A program made the position numbers and the translations under genes. The notes beneath the pieces are model-generated. The model did no database searches. It was given only the letters and a program-made list of their open reading frames with translations, and was not told where the DNA came from. A stretch of DNA of 64,000 nucleotides from Geodermatophilus aquaeductus (GTDB lineage Bacteria; Actinomycetota; Actinomycetes; Mycobacteriales; Geodermatophilaceae): assembly GCF_900182545.1 (NCBI RefSeq), contig NZ_FXTJ01000009.1, positions 124,001 to 188,000 on the forward strand. Reading direction: 5' to 3'. Below, in pieces: positions 24,574-33,105 of the stretch (positions are counted from its first letter, which is position 1; every line of letters starts with the position of its first letter).

Positions 24574-25689
24574 CTAGGCGCCCGCGTCCAGCGCGGCGGC
24601 GAGGTCGGCCCAGAGGTCCTCGACGTGCTCGCAGCCGACGCTGAGCCGGACCAGGCCCGCCGGGACGTGCTCCTGACCGGGGAGCTTCGCCCGCCGCTCG
24701 ATGGTCGACTCCACTCCCCCGACGCTGGTGGCCGAGGCGATGACCCGCACGCCCGCGCAGACGGCGTCGGCGGTGGCGGCGTCCGCGACCTCGAAGGCGA
24801 GCACCGCCCCGGGCCCGCGCATCTGCCGGGCGGCGAGGGCGGCGTGCGGGTCGCCGGGCAGCCCGGGGTAGCGCACGCGGCCGACCGCCGGGTGCGCCGC
24901 CAGCCGGCGGGCGAGCTCGCCGGCCGACTCCTGGGCCTGGCGCAGCCGCACGGCGAGGGTGCGGGCGCCGCGCAGCGCGAGGAACGCCTCGAGCGCACCG
25001 GGCGTGGCACCGGCGACCTCGCGGCGGCGGACCAGCCGCGCACGGTCCTCGGGCCGGCGGCACACGACCACCCCGAGGAGCAGGTCGGAGTGCCCGCCGA
25101 TGAACTTCGTCGCGCTGTGCACGGCGAAATCCGCGCCGAGCGCGAGCGGGTTCTGCAGCAGCGGGGTGGCGAAGGTGTTGTCCACGGCGACGAGCGCGCC
25201 GGCCGCGGCGGCGACCGCCGCGACGTCGACGACGTCGAGCAGCGGGTTGCTCGGCGTCTCCAGCCACACCAGGTCGGCGTCGGCGACGGCGGCGAGCGCC
25301 CCGGCGTCCGTCACGTCGACCGTGGTGACCGCCCAGCGACCCCCGGCCGCCGCACCGTCGGCGAGCAGCGCGCGCAGGCCGGTGTAGCTGTCCCGGGGCA
25401 CGACCACGCGGGCGCCGACGGGCAGCAGCTCGAGGACCGCGGCGATCGCGGCCATGCCCGAGGAGAAGCACACCGCGGAGCCGCCCTCGAGGTCACCGAC
25501 CAGCTCCTCGAGCGCCTCCCAGCCGGGCGTGCCGTCGTCGCGGGAGTACTCCCGCCCGGCCGTTCCGCCCGGAGCGGCCCGGAAGTTCGACGCCGGGACG
25601 ATCGGGACGTTGAGCGGCTGCCCCGGACCGGTCGGACGGCCCAGCACCGCCAGCCGGGTCTCCACCCGCAGTCCTGTCGCGTCCGCCAT
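24574..25689 (-). CDS. PLP-dependent Cys/Met metabolism enzyme (gamma-lyase/synthase type)
   Basis: This 371-residue protein has the family layout: SSGMAAIAA, the Asp that binds the PLP ring nitrogen in VAVDNTFATPLLQNP, and the Schiff-base lysine in HSATKFIGGHSD. The C-terminal SVGGVESTIERRAKLPG and LVRLSVGCE complete the cystathionine gamma-synthase/lyase fold. Which reaction it performs cannot be decided from sequence. It lacks methionine biosynthesis neighbours and diverges from an XRE-cupin regulator, so a regulated catabolic role is plausible. Confidence 0.87.
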   Translation of the reverse strand: MADATGLRVETRLAVLGRPTGPGQPLNVPIVPASNFRAAPGGTAGREYSRDDGTPGWEALEELVGDLEGGSAVCFSSGMAAIAAVLELLPVGARVVVPRDSYTGLRALLADGAAAGGRWAVTTVDVTDAGALAAVADADLVWLETPSNPLLDVVDVAAVAAAAGALVAVDNTFATPLLQNPLALGADFAVHSATKFIGGHSDLLLGVVVCRRPEDRARLVRRREVAGATPGALEAFLALRGARTLAVRLRQAQESAGELARRLAAHPAVGRVRYPGLPGDPHAALAARQMRGPGAVLAFEVADAATADAVCAGVRVIASATSVGGVESTIERRAKLPGQEHVPAGLVRLSVGCEHVEDLWADLAAALDAGA

Positions 25690-25709
25690 GACCAGCCCTC
25701 CTCGATGCA

Positions 25710-25737
25710 GTATGTTGCACTTCGAAGAGCAGCGTAC
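25710..25737. promoter_or_regulatory. 28-bp imperfect palindrome between divergent genes
   Basis: Centred on TTCGAA, 11 of 14 base pairs are symmetric (GTA at 25710-25712 pairs with TAC at 25735-25737; TGC at 25716-25718 pairs with GCA at 25729-25731). It is the only obvious dyad in the 62-bp spacer and is a likely site for the XRE-cupin regulator. Confidence 0.5.
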
Positions 25738-25751
25738 GGGGAGGAGGAGTG

Positions 25752-26342
25752 ATGGCGGAGGCGCCCGCGGTCAACGAGCTGATCGGGACGCGTGTCCGGC
25801 AGCACCGGACCGCCCGCGGCTGGACCCTCGACGAGCTGGCCGACCGCTCCGGGGTCAGCCGCCGGATGCTGATCACGATCGAGCACGGCGAGGGCAACCC
25901 GAGCATCGCCACCCTGCTGCGGATCAGCGACGCCCTCGGCGTCGGGCTGCCGGTCCTGGTCGACGTCGAGCGTCCGCGGGCGGTCACCGTGACCCCGGCC
26001 GGTCAGGCCCCGGTGCTGTGGCGCGGCCCGCGCGGCGGGCAGGCGCTGCTGGTCGCGGGCACCGAGCCACCCGACGTCGTGGAGCTGTGGCACTGGACGC
26101 TGCAGCCCGGCGAGGCGCACACCAGCGAGGCGCACAGCGCCGGCACCCGTGAGCTGCTGCTGGTCCTGGAGGGCGCCGTGGACCTCCGCGTCGGTGACCG
26201 CACCGACCGGCTGCAGACCGGCGACTCTGCGGCGTTCACCGGCGACGTCGCCCACGGCTACGCCACCCCGGCCGACGCGGCCACACCCGCCCGCTTCGCC
26301 CTCACCGTGTTCCAGCCCCACCTCACCGGAGGCCGTCCGTGA
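25752..26342 (+). CDS. XRE-family regulator with cupin domain
   Basis: This 196-residue protein is predicted from ATG 25752 (GAGGAG upstream; GTG 25749 is also in frame). The helix-turn-helix covers residues about 10-65 (LADRSGVSRRMLITIEHGEGNPSIATLLRI). A cupin beta-barrel follows (about 105-190: HWTLQPGEAHTSEAHSAGTRELLLVLEG). This is the architecture of SutR/PuuR-like regulators, which bind a small ligand in the cupin. Its stop overlaps the next gene by four bases. Confidence 0.9.
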   Translation: MAEAPAVNELIGTRVRQHRTARGWTLDELADRSGVSRRMLITIEHGEGNPSIATLLRISDALGVGLPVLVDVERPRAVTVTPAGQAPVLWRGPRGGQALLVAGTEPPDVVELWHWTLQPGEAHTSEAHSAGTRELLLVLEGAVDLRVGDRTDRLQTGDSAAFTGDVAHGYATPADAATPARFALTVFQPHLTGGRP

Positions 26343-27058
26343 CCGATCCCCAGGCCTGGCTGTCCGCCGCCACCGTCGACGACGCCGTCCTCGCGCTGCG
26401 GCCGGACTACCGGGCCCTGCTGCTGACGGCCGACGGCCTGACCGGCGGCGAGAGCGACGAGGTGAGCGAGCGGGTCCTCGCCGCCGCCGAGGCCACCGCG
26501 CGGGAACGCCTCGACGGGCAGAAGCCGGAGGACCTGCCGCACCTCGCCTCCTGGCGGGAGGCCTACCGGGCCTTCGGCGCCAAGCCGCAGCGCACCCGCC
26601 CCAGCGTCGAGGCGCTGCTGCGGCGCCTCGAGCCGGACGGGCTGCCGCGCATCGACCGGATCACCGACGTCTACAACGCCGTCTCCATCGCGCACCTGCT
26701 GCCGCTGGGCGGGGAGGACCGCGCCGCCTACGCCGGGCCGGCGCGGCTGGTCCGCGCCGAGGGCACCGAGGCGTTCGACACCACCGCGGGCGGCGAGCCG
26801 GTCGTCGAGCACCCCGAGCCCGGCGAGGTCGTCTGGCGCGACGGGGACGGCGTCACCTGCCGCCGCTGGAACTGGCGCCAGGGCGTCCGCACCCGCATCA
26901 CCACCGCCACCACCAGCGCGCTGTTCGTCCTCGACGTGCTGGACCCGATGACCGACGACGACGCGCACGCCGCGGCCGACGCGCTCACCGAGGGCCTGCT
27001 CGCGCTCGCCCCCGGCGCCGTCGTCCACCGGCGGCTGCTCGGCGGCCGGCGGGACTGA
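26339..27058 (+). CDS. B3/4 (PheRS beta editing-like) domain protein
   Basis: This 239-residue protein is a free-standing B3/4 domain: SWREAYRAFGAKPQRTRPSVEALLRR and ITDVYNAVSIAHLLPLGGEDRA are diagnostic of this fold, related to the editing domain of phenylalanyl-tRNA synthetase beta chain. Stand-alone members are suspected of removing wrong amino acids from tRNA or of handling free amino acids, but this is not established for them. It is translationally coupled to the XRE-cupin regulator, and the divergent gene is a PLP sulfur-amino-acid enzyme. Confidence 0.85.
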   Translation: MTDPQAWLSAATVDDAVLALRPDYRALLLTADGLTGGESDEVSERVLAAAEATARERLDGQKPEDLPHLASWREAYRAFGAKPQRTRPSVEALLRRLEPDGLPRIDRITDVYNAVSIAHLLPLGGEDRAAYAGPARLVRAEGTEAFDTTAGGEPVVEHPEPGEVVWRDGDGVTCRRWNWRQGVRTRITTATTSALFVLDVLDPMTDDDAHAAADALTEGLLALAPGAVVHRRLLGGRRD

Positions 27059-27061
27059 GCC

Positions 27062-28255
27062 TCAGGCGTCGACGGCCGCGTACAGCCCGGCGGACGCGCT
27101 CGCGCCGCCGACGACGAGGTCGGCCACCACACGGGAGGCGACCCAGGCCTGCACGTGGCCCGTGCCGTTGTAGCCGCCGAGCGCGAGCACCCGCCCGCCG
27201 GTGCCCGGCACCGGTCCGCACCGGGGCAGTGGGTCCTCGGCGAAGCCCACGACGCCCGCCCACCGGTGCGTCACCGGCGCGTCGACGCCGAGCTCGTCGG
27301 CCAGCCACCGGTCGAGGCGCGCCTGGACCGGCGCGGAGACCGCGGCGCGGTCGGTCCAGCTCGCGTCGCCGTCGAGGTCGGAGAAGCCGCCGAGGGCGAT
27401 CCGGCCGTCCGCCGTCTGGTGCGCGTACTCGTACCCGTAGCGCGCGTAGACGGGGACCGGGAGGACCGTCTGGCGCAGCGGTGCCGTGGCCAGCATGTTG
27501 AGGCGCCGCGGGCGCACCGACCGCGCCGAGGGCACCAGCGCCGCGAGGTCGCCGTCGACCGCCACCACCGCCCGGTCGCAGCGCACCGCCCCGGCGTCGG
27601 TCCGCACGCGGACGCCGTCCCCCTCCACCACCGGCGGCCCGACCACCCGCGAGTGCTCGAACACCCGGGCCCCGCGCGCCTCCAGGGAGCCGGCGAGCGC
27701 CCGGAGCCAGCGGACCGGGTGCACCGACCCGTCGTGCGGGAAGAGCAGCCCGGCCCGGTCCGCGCCGGCGAGCGGGCCCGGCAGGTCGTCCCCGGCGACC
27801 AGGTGCCCCGGGAAGCCGTCCTCGGCCAGCGCCGCGGCGTTGGCCCGGACGTCGTCGGCCTCGGCCGCGTCGACGGCGAGCCGCAGGAGCCCGTCGACGC
27901 GGAAGTGCCGGCGGGCGCCGACGCCCTCGGCCACCTCCAGCATCTCCCGCTGGGCGGCCAGCGTCGCCGCGTGCACGGCCGCGGCCCGCTCGCGCCCCCA
28001 GAGGGCACGCGTCTCGTGGTACATCGGCGCGGCGCCGGCGATGAAGAAGCCGCCGTTGCGGCCGCTCGCGCCGGAGGCCACCTCGGCCCGGTCCAGCACG
28101 ACCACCGAGAGGCCGGCGCCGAGCAGGCGCCGGGCGGTCGCCAGCCCGCCCACACCGGCGCCGACGACGCACACGTCCGCGCGCACCTCACCGTCCAGCG
28201 CCGGCCGCGGCCGGTACGGCTCGTCCTGCCACAGCGGGACCGGTGCGCTGGTCAC
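27062..28255 (-). CDS. FAD-dependent oxidoreductase, glutamylputrescine oxidase-like
   Basis: This 397-residue DAO-family protein is predicted from GTG 28255. It opens with PLWQDEPYRPRPALDGEV, then the FAD motif VCVVGAGVGGLATARRLLGAG, and has GASGRNGGFF and the C-terminal ALGGYNGTGHVQAW. This matches the PuuB/OrdL-like group that oxidises amines such as gamma-glutamylputrescine. Neighbours do not define the substrate. It is convergent with the B3/4 gene, only three bases apart. Confidence 0.87.
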   Translation of the reverse strand: MTSAPVPLWQDEPYRPRPALDGEVRADVCVVGAGVGGLATARRLLGAGLSVVVLDRAEVASGASGRNGGFFIAGAAPMYHETRALWGRERAAAVHAATLAAQREMLEVAEGVGARRHFRVDGLLRLAVDAAEADDVRANAAALAEDGFPGHLVAGDDLPGPLAGADRAGLLFPHDGSVHPVRWLRALAGSLEARGARVFEHSRVVGPPVVEGDGVRVRTDAGAVRCDRAVVAVDGDLAALVPSARSVRPRRLNMLATAPLRQTVLPVPVYARYGYEYAHQTADGRIALGGFSDLDGDASWTDRAAVSAPVQARLDRWLADELGVDAPVTHRWAGVVGFAEDPLPRCGPVPGTGGRVLALGGYNGTGHVQAWVASRVVADLVVGGASASAGLYAAVDA

Positions 28256-28361
28256 GTGCGTCTCCCTCCTCCGTGGACTCCGGCGCCCACCGTGGCACGG
28301 CGGGGGCGCCGGAGCGGGAAACCCGGTTGCCCCGGGCGGGCCGATGCGGGCCACTGGGCGC

Positions 28362-29456
28362 ATGGCCGACGTCCGGGGCTCCTACGACGAACTGTTCACC
28401 GCGGTGCCCACGGCGCTGGCCGGACTGCTGGACGACGGGGACGCCGGCGGCTCGGTCGCGGTCCTCGTGGACGGCGAGCCGGTGGTGGACGTCTGGGGCG
28501 GGTGGGCCGACGCGGACCGCACGACCCCGTGGCAACGGGACACGATCACCAACGTCTGGTCGGTCACCAAGACGATGACGGCGCTGTGCGCGCTGGTCCT
28601 CGCCGACCGCGGCGACCTCGACCTGGAGGCACCGGTCGGCCGGTACTGGCCCGCGTTCACCGCGCGCGGCAAGGAGGGAGTGCTGGTGCGGCACCTGCTC
28701 GCCCACACCGCGGGCCTCCCCGACTGGGACGGACCGGTCGAGGAGCTCTACGACTGGCCGGCGGCCACGGCCCGCCTGGCCGCGCAGGCGCCGCAGTGGG
28801 AGCCGGGCAGCGCCGCTGGCTACCACTCGCTCACCCAGGGGTTCCTCGTGGGCGAGGTGCTGCGCCGGATCACCGGCCGGAGCCCGGGCGAGTTCTTCGC
28901 CGAGGAGGTGGCTGGCCCGCTGGGTGCCGACTTCGCCATCGGACTGGCCGCCGAGCACGACGCCCGGGTGGCACCCACCGTCCCACCGCCGTCGCTGGAC
29001 GAGGACGTCGTCGCGAGCGCGCCCGGCGGCAGCACACCCGCCGCGGGGACCCCCGTGCGGCTCCGCGACGGCAACAGCGTGGCCTGGCGGCGGGCGCAGA
29101 TCCCGGCGGCGAGCGGGTTCGGCAACGCCCGCTCGGTCGCCCTCGTGCAGTCGGTGCCGGCCTGCGGCGGTGCGGTCCGCGGGGTGCGGCTGCTGTCGCA
29201 GGCCGGCTGCGACCGCGCCCGGGAGGAGCAGTTCAGCGGCGAGGACCGCGTCCTCGGCATGCCGGTCCGCTACGGGCTGGGCTACGGCCTGTTCGGGGAC
29301 ACCCTCGGGTGGGGCGGCTGGGGCGGCTCCCTCGTCGTGGTCGACCCCGGCAACCGGATGGCGGTCGCCTACGTGACCAACCAGATGCGCGGACCGGCGG
29401 AGGACACCCGGGGGCTGGAGCTCGTGATGGCCGCCTACGACGGTCTGCGATCGTGA
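28362..29456 (+). CDS. Beta-lactamase-related serine hydrolase (esterase-like)
   Basis: This 364-residue protein starts at ATG 28362. It has the class C-like catalytic tetrad SVTK (nucleophile Ser and Lys), the second-motif segment GYHSLTQGFLVGEVLRRITG with the Tyr, and a C-terminal GWGGWGGS motif. No signal peptide is visible, so it is probably an intracellular EstB-type esterase or peptidase-like hydrolase rather than a resistance enzyme. The gene diverges from the FAD oxidoreductase across about 106 bases. Confidence 0.88.
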   Translation: MADVRGSYDELFTAVPTALAGLLDDGDAGGSVAVLVDGEPVVDVWGGWADADRTTPWQRDTITNVWSVTKTMTALCALVLADRGDLDLEAPVGRYWPAFTARGKEGVLVRHLLAHTAGLPDWDGPVEELYDWPAATARLAAQAPQWEPGSAAGYHSLTQGFLVGEVLRRITGRSPGEFFAEEVAGPLGADFAIGLAAEHDARVAPTVPPPSLDEDVVASAPGGSTPAAGTPVRLRDGNSVAWRRAQIPAASGFGNARSVALVQSVPACGGAVRGVRLLSQAGCDRAREEQFSGEDRVLGMPVRYGLGYGLFGDTLGWGGWGGSLVVVDPGNRMAVAYVTNQMRGPAEDTRGLELVMAAYDGLRS

Positions 29457-29496
29457 GCCGCGGCACGGGTCGCCGACCCGACCGGGAGGACCGCCG

Positions 29497-29988
29497 ATGA
29501 CCACGGACCCGACGCTCGTCCGGATCGGCGAGGCGGTGCAGGCCAACCACCGGGGCGAGCGGGAGGCCGCCCGTGCGCTGTTCGCCGGCATCTGGGACGA
29601 GATCGGCGGCGAGCGCGGCGATCCCCTGTACGTCTGCACGCTCGCGCACTCGATGGCCGACGCCCAGGACGACGTCGGGCAGGAGCTGGTGTGGGACGAG
29701 CGGGCACTGGCGGCCGCCGGCTCCCTGACCGACGCACGGCTGGCGGAGGCCGGGGTGGCGATGCCCGTGGCCGCCCTGTACCCGTCGCTGCACCTGAACC
29801 TGAGCGAGTGCCACCGCAGGCTGGGCGACCTCGACCGCGCCCGCGAGCACCTCCGGGAGGCGGAGGCCACGATCGGCGCGCTGGGCGACGACCAGTACGG
29901 GGAGGTGATCCGGAAGGGCCTGCGGCAGGTGGCCGAGCGGGTGGGCCGACCTTCCGCTGAGGGTCCCTCGTCGCAGGCGTTGAGTTAG
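29497..29988 (+). CDS. Hypothetical protein with TPR-like helices
   Basis: This 163-residue soluble protein is mostly helical. The C-terminal half (YPSLHLNLSECHRRLGDLDR, AREHLREAEATIGALGDDQY) has TPR-like spacing; the N-terminal half (ARALFAGIWDEIG) resembles the ARFGELW-type TPR proteins of actinobacteria. It starts at ATG 29497 behind GGAGG, 40 bases after the serine hydrolase. Its stop codon lies inside the IdeR box of the next gene. Confidence 0.75.
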   Translation: MTTDPTLVRIGEAVQANHRGEREAARALFAGIWDEIGGERGDPLYVCTLAHSMADAQDDVGQELVWDERALAAAGSLTDARLAEAGVAMPVAALYPSLHLNLSECHRRLGDLDRAREHLREAEATIGALGDDQYGEVIRKGLRQVAERVGRPSAEGPSSQALS

Positions 29989-30003
29989 GGCAGGCTAACC
30001 TCG
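29985..30003 (+). promoter_or_regulatory. IdeR/DtxR iron box
   Basis: The 19 bases starting TTAGGGCAGGCTAACCT match most of the IdeR/DtxR consensus (TTAGG...AGGCTAACCT core). It ends five bases before the GTG start of an iron-siderophore binding protein, so iron repression of that gene is strongly suggested. Confidence 0.75.
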
Positions 30004-30007
30004 CCCG

Positions 30008-31033
30008 GTGTCGAAGAACGCGGGCCTGCTGCGCCCCTCCCGTCTCGCCGTCCCGCTCGCCGTCCTCGCCCTGTCCGGAGGGCTGACCGCGTGCGGCGGC
30101 TCGGAGGACGAGGGGTCCGCGTCCGCCGCGGAGACGTCGTCCTCGTCGTCGGGTTTCCCGGTGAGCATCGAGAACAGGTTCGGCACCACCGAGATCCCCG
30201 AGGAGCCGCAGCGCGTCGTCACCGTCGGGTTCAACGACCAGGACTTCGTGCTCGCCCTGGGCGTGACCCCGGTCGGTGAGCGCGAGCTCCTGGGCGACTA
30301 CGACGCCACGACCCGGCCCTGGGCGCAGGAGCTGCTCCCGGCGGAGGACATCCCGACCGTCGGCGGCGAGGAGATCGACCTCGAGGCCGTCGCCGCCCTG
30401 GAGCCCGACCTGATCGTCGGCGTCTACTCGTTCATGGACGAGACGGTGTACGAGCAGCTGTCCGGCATCGCGCCGACGCTCGCGCAGACCGACGAGTACG
30501 CCGACGGCGCCACCCCGTGGCAGGAGCAGACCCTGCTCATCGGCCAGGCGCTCGGCCGCGAGGACGAGGCGCAGGAGCTCGTCGACGACGTCGAGGGGCG
30601 GTTCCATCAGGCCGTCGAGGACAACCCCGGGTTCGCCGACACCTCGATCGCCGTGGACCTGACCGGCGTCGGCTCGGGCCACTACCTGCTCGGCACGGAC
30701 GACCTGCGCACCCAGTTCTTCAGCGACCTCGGCTTCGCCGTCCCCGAGACCAGCACCGACGTCAGCCAGGAGCGGCTGGACCTGCTGGACGCCGACGTGC
30801 TGGCGGTCAACGGTTACGACCAGGCGGCCGCCGACGCCGACACGCTGTTCTCCAGCCTCGACGTGGTGACCCAGGGTCGCACGGTCCTGCTCGGCACCTA
30901 CTCCGGCGACGTGTCCGCCGCGCTCGGCTTCGGCAGCCCGCTGTCGCTGCCGTTCCTGCTGGACGAGGTCGTGCCGGCCCTGGCCGCCGCCGCCGACGGC
31001 GACCCGGCCACCGCCGTCCCCGCCCTGGGCTGA
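30008..31033 (+). CDS. Iron-siderophore ABC transporter substrate-binding lipoprotein
   Basis: This 341-residue protein starts at GTG 30008. It has a lipoprotein signal peptide with lipobox LTAC (Cys at about residue 29) and a Ser-rich linker, followed by a FepB/FecB-type binding fold: RVVTVGFNDQDFVLALGVTPVG, LEAVAALEPDLIVGV and a long linking helix. It should capture a ferric siderophore at the outer face of the membrane. No permease or ATPase gene is adjacent, so it must share a transporter encoded elsewhere. The IdeR box sits directly upstream; the transcript is nearly leaderless. Confidence 0.9.
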   Translation: MSKNAGLLRPSRLAVPLAVLALSGGLTACGGSEDEGSASAAETSSSSSGFPVSIENRFGTTEIPEEPQRVVTVGFNDQDFVLALGVTPVGERELLGDYDATTRPWAQELLPAEDIPTVGGEEIDLEAVAALEPDLIVGVYSFMDETVYEQLSGIAPTLAQTDEYADGATPWQEQTLLIGQALGREDEAQELVDDVEGRFHQAVEDNPGFADTSIAVDLTGVGSGHYLLGTDDLRTQFFSDLGFAVPETSTDVSQERLDLLDADVLAVNGYDQAAADADTLFSSLDVVTQGRTVLLGTYSGDVSAALGFGSPLSLPFLLDEVVPALAAAADGDPATAVPALG

Positions 31034-31368
31034 ACTCCCGGTCGTACACGATCTCGCGGACCTCCAGGGCGCACCGGCAGCTGCGCGCGATCCGAACGGC
31101 CCGGTCCAGCGCCTCCGCCCGCGACGACACCTCGAGGATCGCGACCCCCGATGACGGCCTTCGTCTCGGGGACCGGGCCGTCGGTGACCGTCCCGTCGGT
31201 CCCCACGACGGCCGCCTGCTGCCGCGCGACGCCGCCGCCGAAGACCCAGACCCCGGCGTCCTCGGCCTCCTGGACCACCGCGTGCGTGCTCTCGTCCACC
31301 GCGGGCAGGTCCTCGTCCGGGATGTGGCCCATCGGGCCGTCGTCGAACGAGACGAGGTACCGCGGCAT
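31030..31368 (-). pseudogene. YCII-related protein, frameshifted
   Basis: From ATG 31368 the frame reads PRYLVSFDDGPMGHIPDEDL and on to PETKAVIGG, a typical YCII-related start. After a C run at 31145-31149 the family sequence continues in another frame: SGVAILEVSSRAEALDRAVR, then ARSCRCALEVREIVYD. One base missing from the run of five explains this. The second frame has no stop before it runs into the 3' end of the convergent siderophore-binding gene, so the C-terminus also looks lost. Intact relatives of about 115-120 residues are small dimeric proteins of uncertain function. Confidence 0.7.
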
Positions 31369-31543
31369 CGGGGAATCCTCCGTCCAGGGCGCCTGCACTG
31401 CCCGGCAGGCCGCGGCCAGGCCAGGTCCTGCACCCTCGCCACCGGACCGGGTCCCCGCAGTGGGTCATGGTCGTTGCAGGCGAGCCCGGTTCCGCATGGA
31501 GCGCCTCCGGGGATGGGCACCGGATCGTTGGACGGGTTCGGAC

Positions 31544-32683
31544 TCAGTTGCTCACGGCTGGTGGAAAGGCCCAGGCGAGCAGGTCGGCGATCCGGTCCCG
31601 ATCACCAGCGGCGAGCATGCCGGGGAGCGTGCTGAGCTGGCCCACGGTGTCCGGAGTGGTGAGCAGGACGCCCCCGGCGAACCCCAGGCCAGGCGGGCGC
31701 GCGGTGCCCACGAGGCAGAGCACTGCCCGTACAGGTGCGGTGATGCCGAACCGGCTCAGGGCCGCCCCGACCTCATCGGCCTGACGGCGCACCCCCTCGA
31801 GTAGCGCGGTGCGGTCGCGCCCGCCGATGCGCAGCTGATCACCGACGGTCGTCAGGGACCCTGCGAGGTTCTTGGCGTCGACGACGTAGACGGCGTCAGC
31901 AGCGACGACCAGGTGGTCGATGTTGGCGCGGGAGCCCTTCCGCAGGCGCCTGTCGTGCAGCACCGGCAGTCCGGTGCCGTCCAGCACGGCACCGACGACA
32001 TGCTCGCCGCGCACGCCCTTGATCCAGCTGTCCTCGGCTCCGGCAACGCGGGTACGCCGACCTGCCATGGTCGGACGTCGCGGAGCTGGATCACTGCTGA
32101 CGATGTCTCGCAGGTCTGCCTGCGACGGGGTCCGTGACGAGCTCCGTCGGAACACCCAACTGCGTGCCGCGGTGACCAGCAGGCCGATCACCGAGACCCA
32201 GAACAGCACGGCCGCGGGACCCCCGATCAGTACCGCCAGCATCTGCCCGGTGGGGCCGGCCGCCGACAGCGGGGAGGAGACGAGGACCACGACCAGACTC
32301 AGGACCAGCCGCCGGCCCCAACGCTGGGAGTCGGTGCCCACCGACACCGGTGGGCGAGGGCCAGCCGGGGGTGGGTGTCGCGGCCTCGTCAGGCGGGGCT
32401 CACCGGTCGGGTGGTCCGACAGCCGGCCTCCGTCGAGGACGGGCTCCTGGCGCATGCGGCGCATCGCCTCGAGTTCCGCCGACCGTCCGGGCCGACCGGT
32501 GACGAGCCGGCGCCCGCATGGCAGGCACGACCAGCGTTGGCCGTCCTCTGCGGCGGCGCCTTCCCACACGGGGTCGCCGGCGGCGAGCGGTGTCCGGCAG
32601 CGCTGACAAACGGAGGCGGCAGTCAGAGCCGTCGGCGTCAATGCGTCGTTCACGGTGACGTGCCGATACGACTGGGGTGTCAA
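31544..32683 (-). CDS. NERD-domain protein with zinc ribbon and membrane helices
   Basis: This 379-residue protein starts at TTG 32683, which overlaps the upstream stop as TTGA; a GTG at 32653 is an alternative. Domains in order: a zinc ribbon (CQRCRTPL ... CLPCGRRL, about 26-58), two hydrophobic helices (about 125-175), and a NERD nuclease-related domain (about 215-330) with KGVRGEHVVGAVL, RANIDHLVVAADAVYVVDAK. NERD domains resemble restriction-type nucleases and are often found on mobile or plasmid DNA; activity here is unproven. It forms a coupled pair with a small membrane protein. Confidence 0.85.
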   Translation of the reverse strand: MTPQSYRHVTVNDALTPTALTAASVCQRCRTPLAAGDPVWEGAAAEDGQRWSCLPCGRRLVTGRPGRSAELEAMRRMRQEPVLDGGRLSDHPTGEPRLTRPRHPPPAGPRPPVSVGTDSQRWGRRLVLSLVVVLVSSPLSAAGPTGQMLAVLIGGPAAVLFWVSVIGLLVTAARSWVFRRSSSRTPSQADLRDIVSSDPAPRRPTMAGRRTRVAGAEDSWIKGVRGEHVVGAVLDGTGLPVLHDRRLRKGSRANIDHLVVAADAVYVVDAKNLAGSLTTVGDQLRIGGRDRTALLEGVRRQADEVGAALSRFGITAPVRAVLCLVGTARPPGLGFAGGVLLTTPDTVGQLSTLPGMLAAGDRDRIADLLAWAFPPAVSN

Positions 32684-33081
32684 GAACCCTGGAGCACCGG
32701 GACACTCTCCGACTCGGCAGCCCCGAGGGATGCGGCGGTCTGCTCGTCACCGCGACGCGGGGACGTGAAGGCGTGGAGCGCCACTCCCAGGACCAGCAAG
32801 CCGGCCAGAGCGGGAAGTCGCTCGTCGCCGGCCACGTCGTTCTGCTGCTCAGCGATGATGGTGAGGAGGTCCTTGGCGACCCATCCGTTGACGACCTGCT
32901 GCTGCGGAGCGCCCTGCGTGCGGGCCTCGTTGAGTGAGTACTCGGCCAACGCCTGGCTGATGTCACCGCTCCGGTCCTCGGGAGCCATGACGAACCACAC
33001 GACGATCGTGGCGAGGGCGAGGACGACGGCTCCGACTCGGCGAGCGAGGATCACGCGGGCTCCTGGATGAGGGGGGCGCAT
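32680..33081 (-). CDS. Hypothetical small membrane protein
   Basis: This 133-residue protein has one N-terminal hydrophobic helix (VGAVVLALATIVVWFVMA), a middle region that could face outside (NEARTQGAPQQQVVNGWVAK) and a second helix (LPALAGLLVLGVALHAF). I do not recognise a family. Its stop overlaps the TTG start of the NERD gene by four bases, so the two products are probably made together. Confidence 0.65.
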   Translation of the reverse strand: MRPPHPGARVILARRVGAVVLALATIVVWFVMAPEDRSGDISQALAEYSLNEARTQGAPQQQVVNGWVAKDLLTIIAEQQNDVAGDERLPALAGLLVLGVALHAFTSPRRGDEQTAASLGAAESESVPVLQGS

Positions 33082-33105
33082 CCCAGCGATACGCGACCGT
33101 TTGGG

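Noticed and set aside
24574..25748. SAM or cobalamin riboswitch before the PLP enzyme
   Set aside because: The spacer is only about 60 bp and has none of the conserved blocks of those classes.
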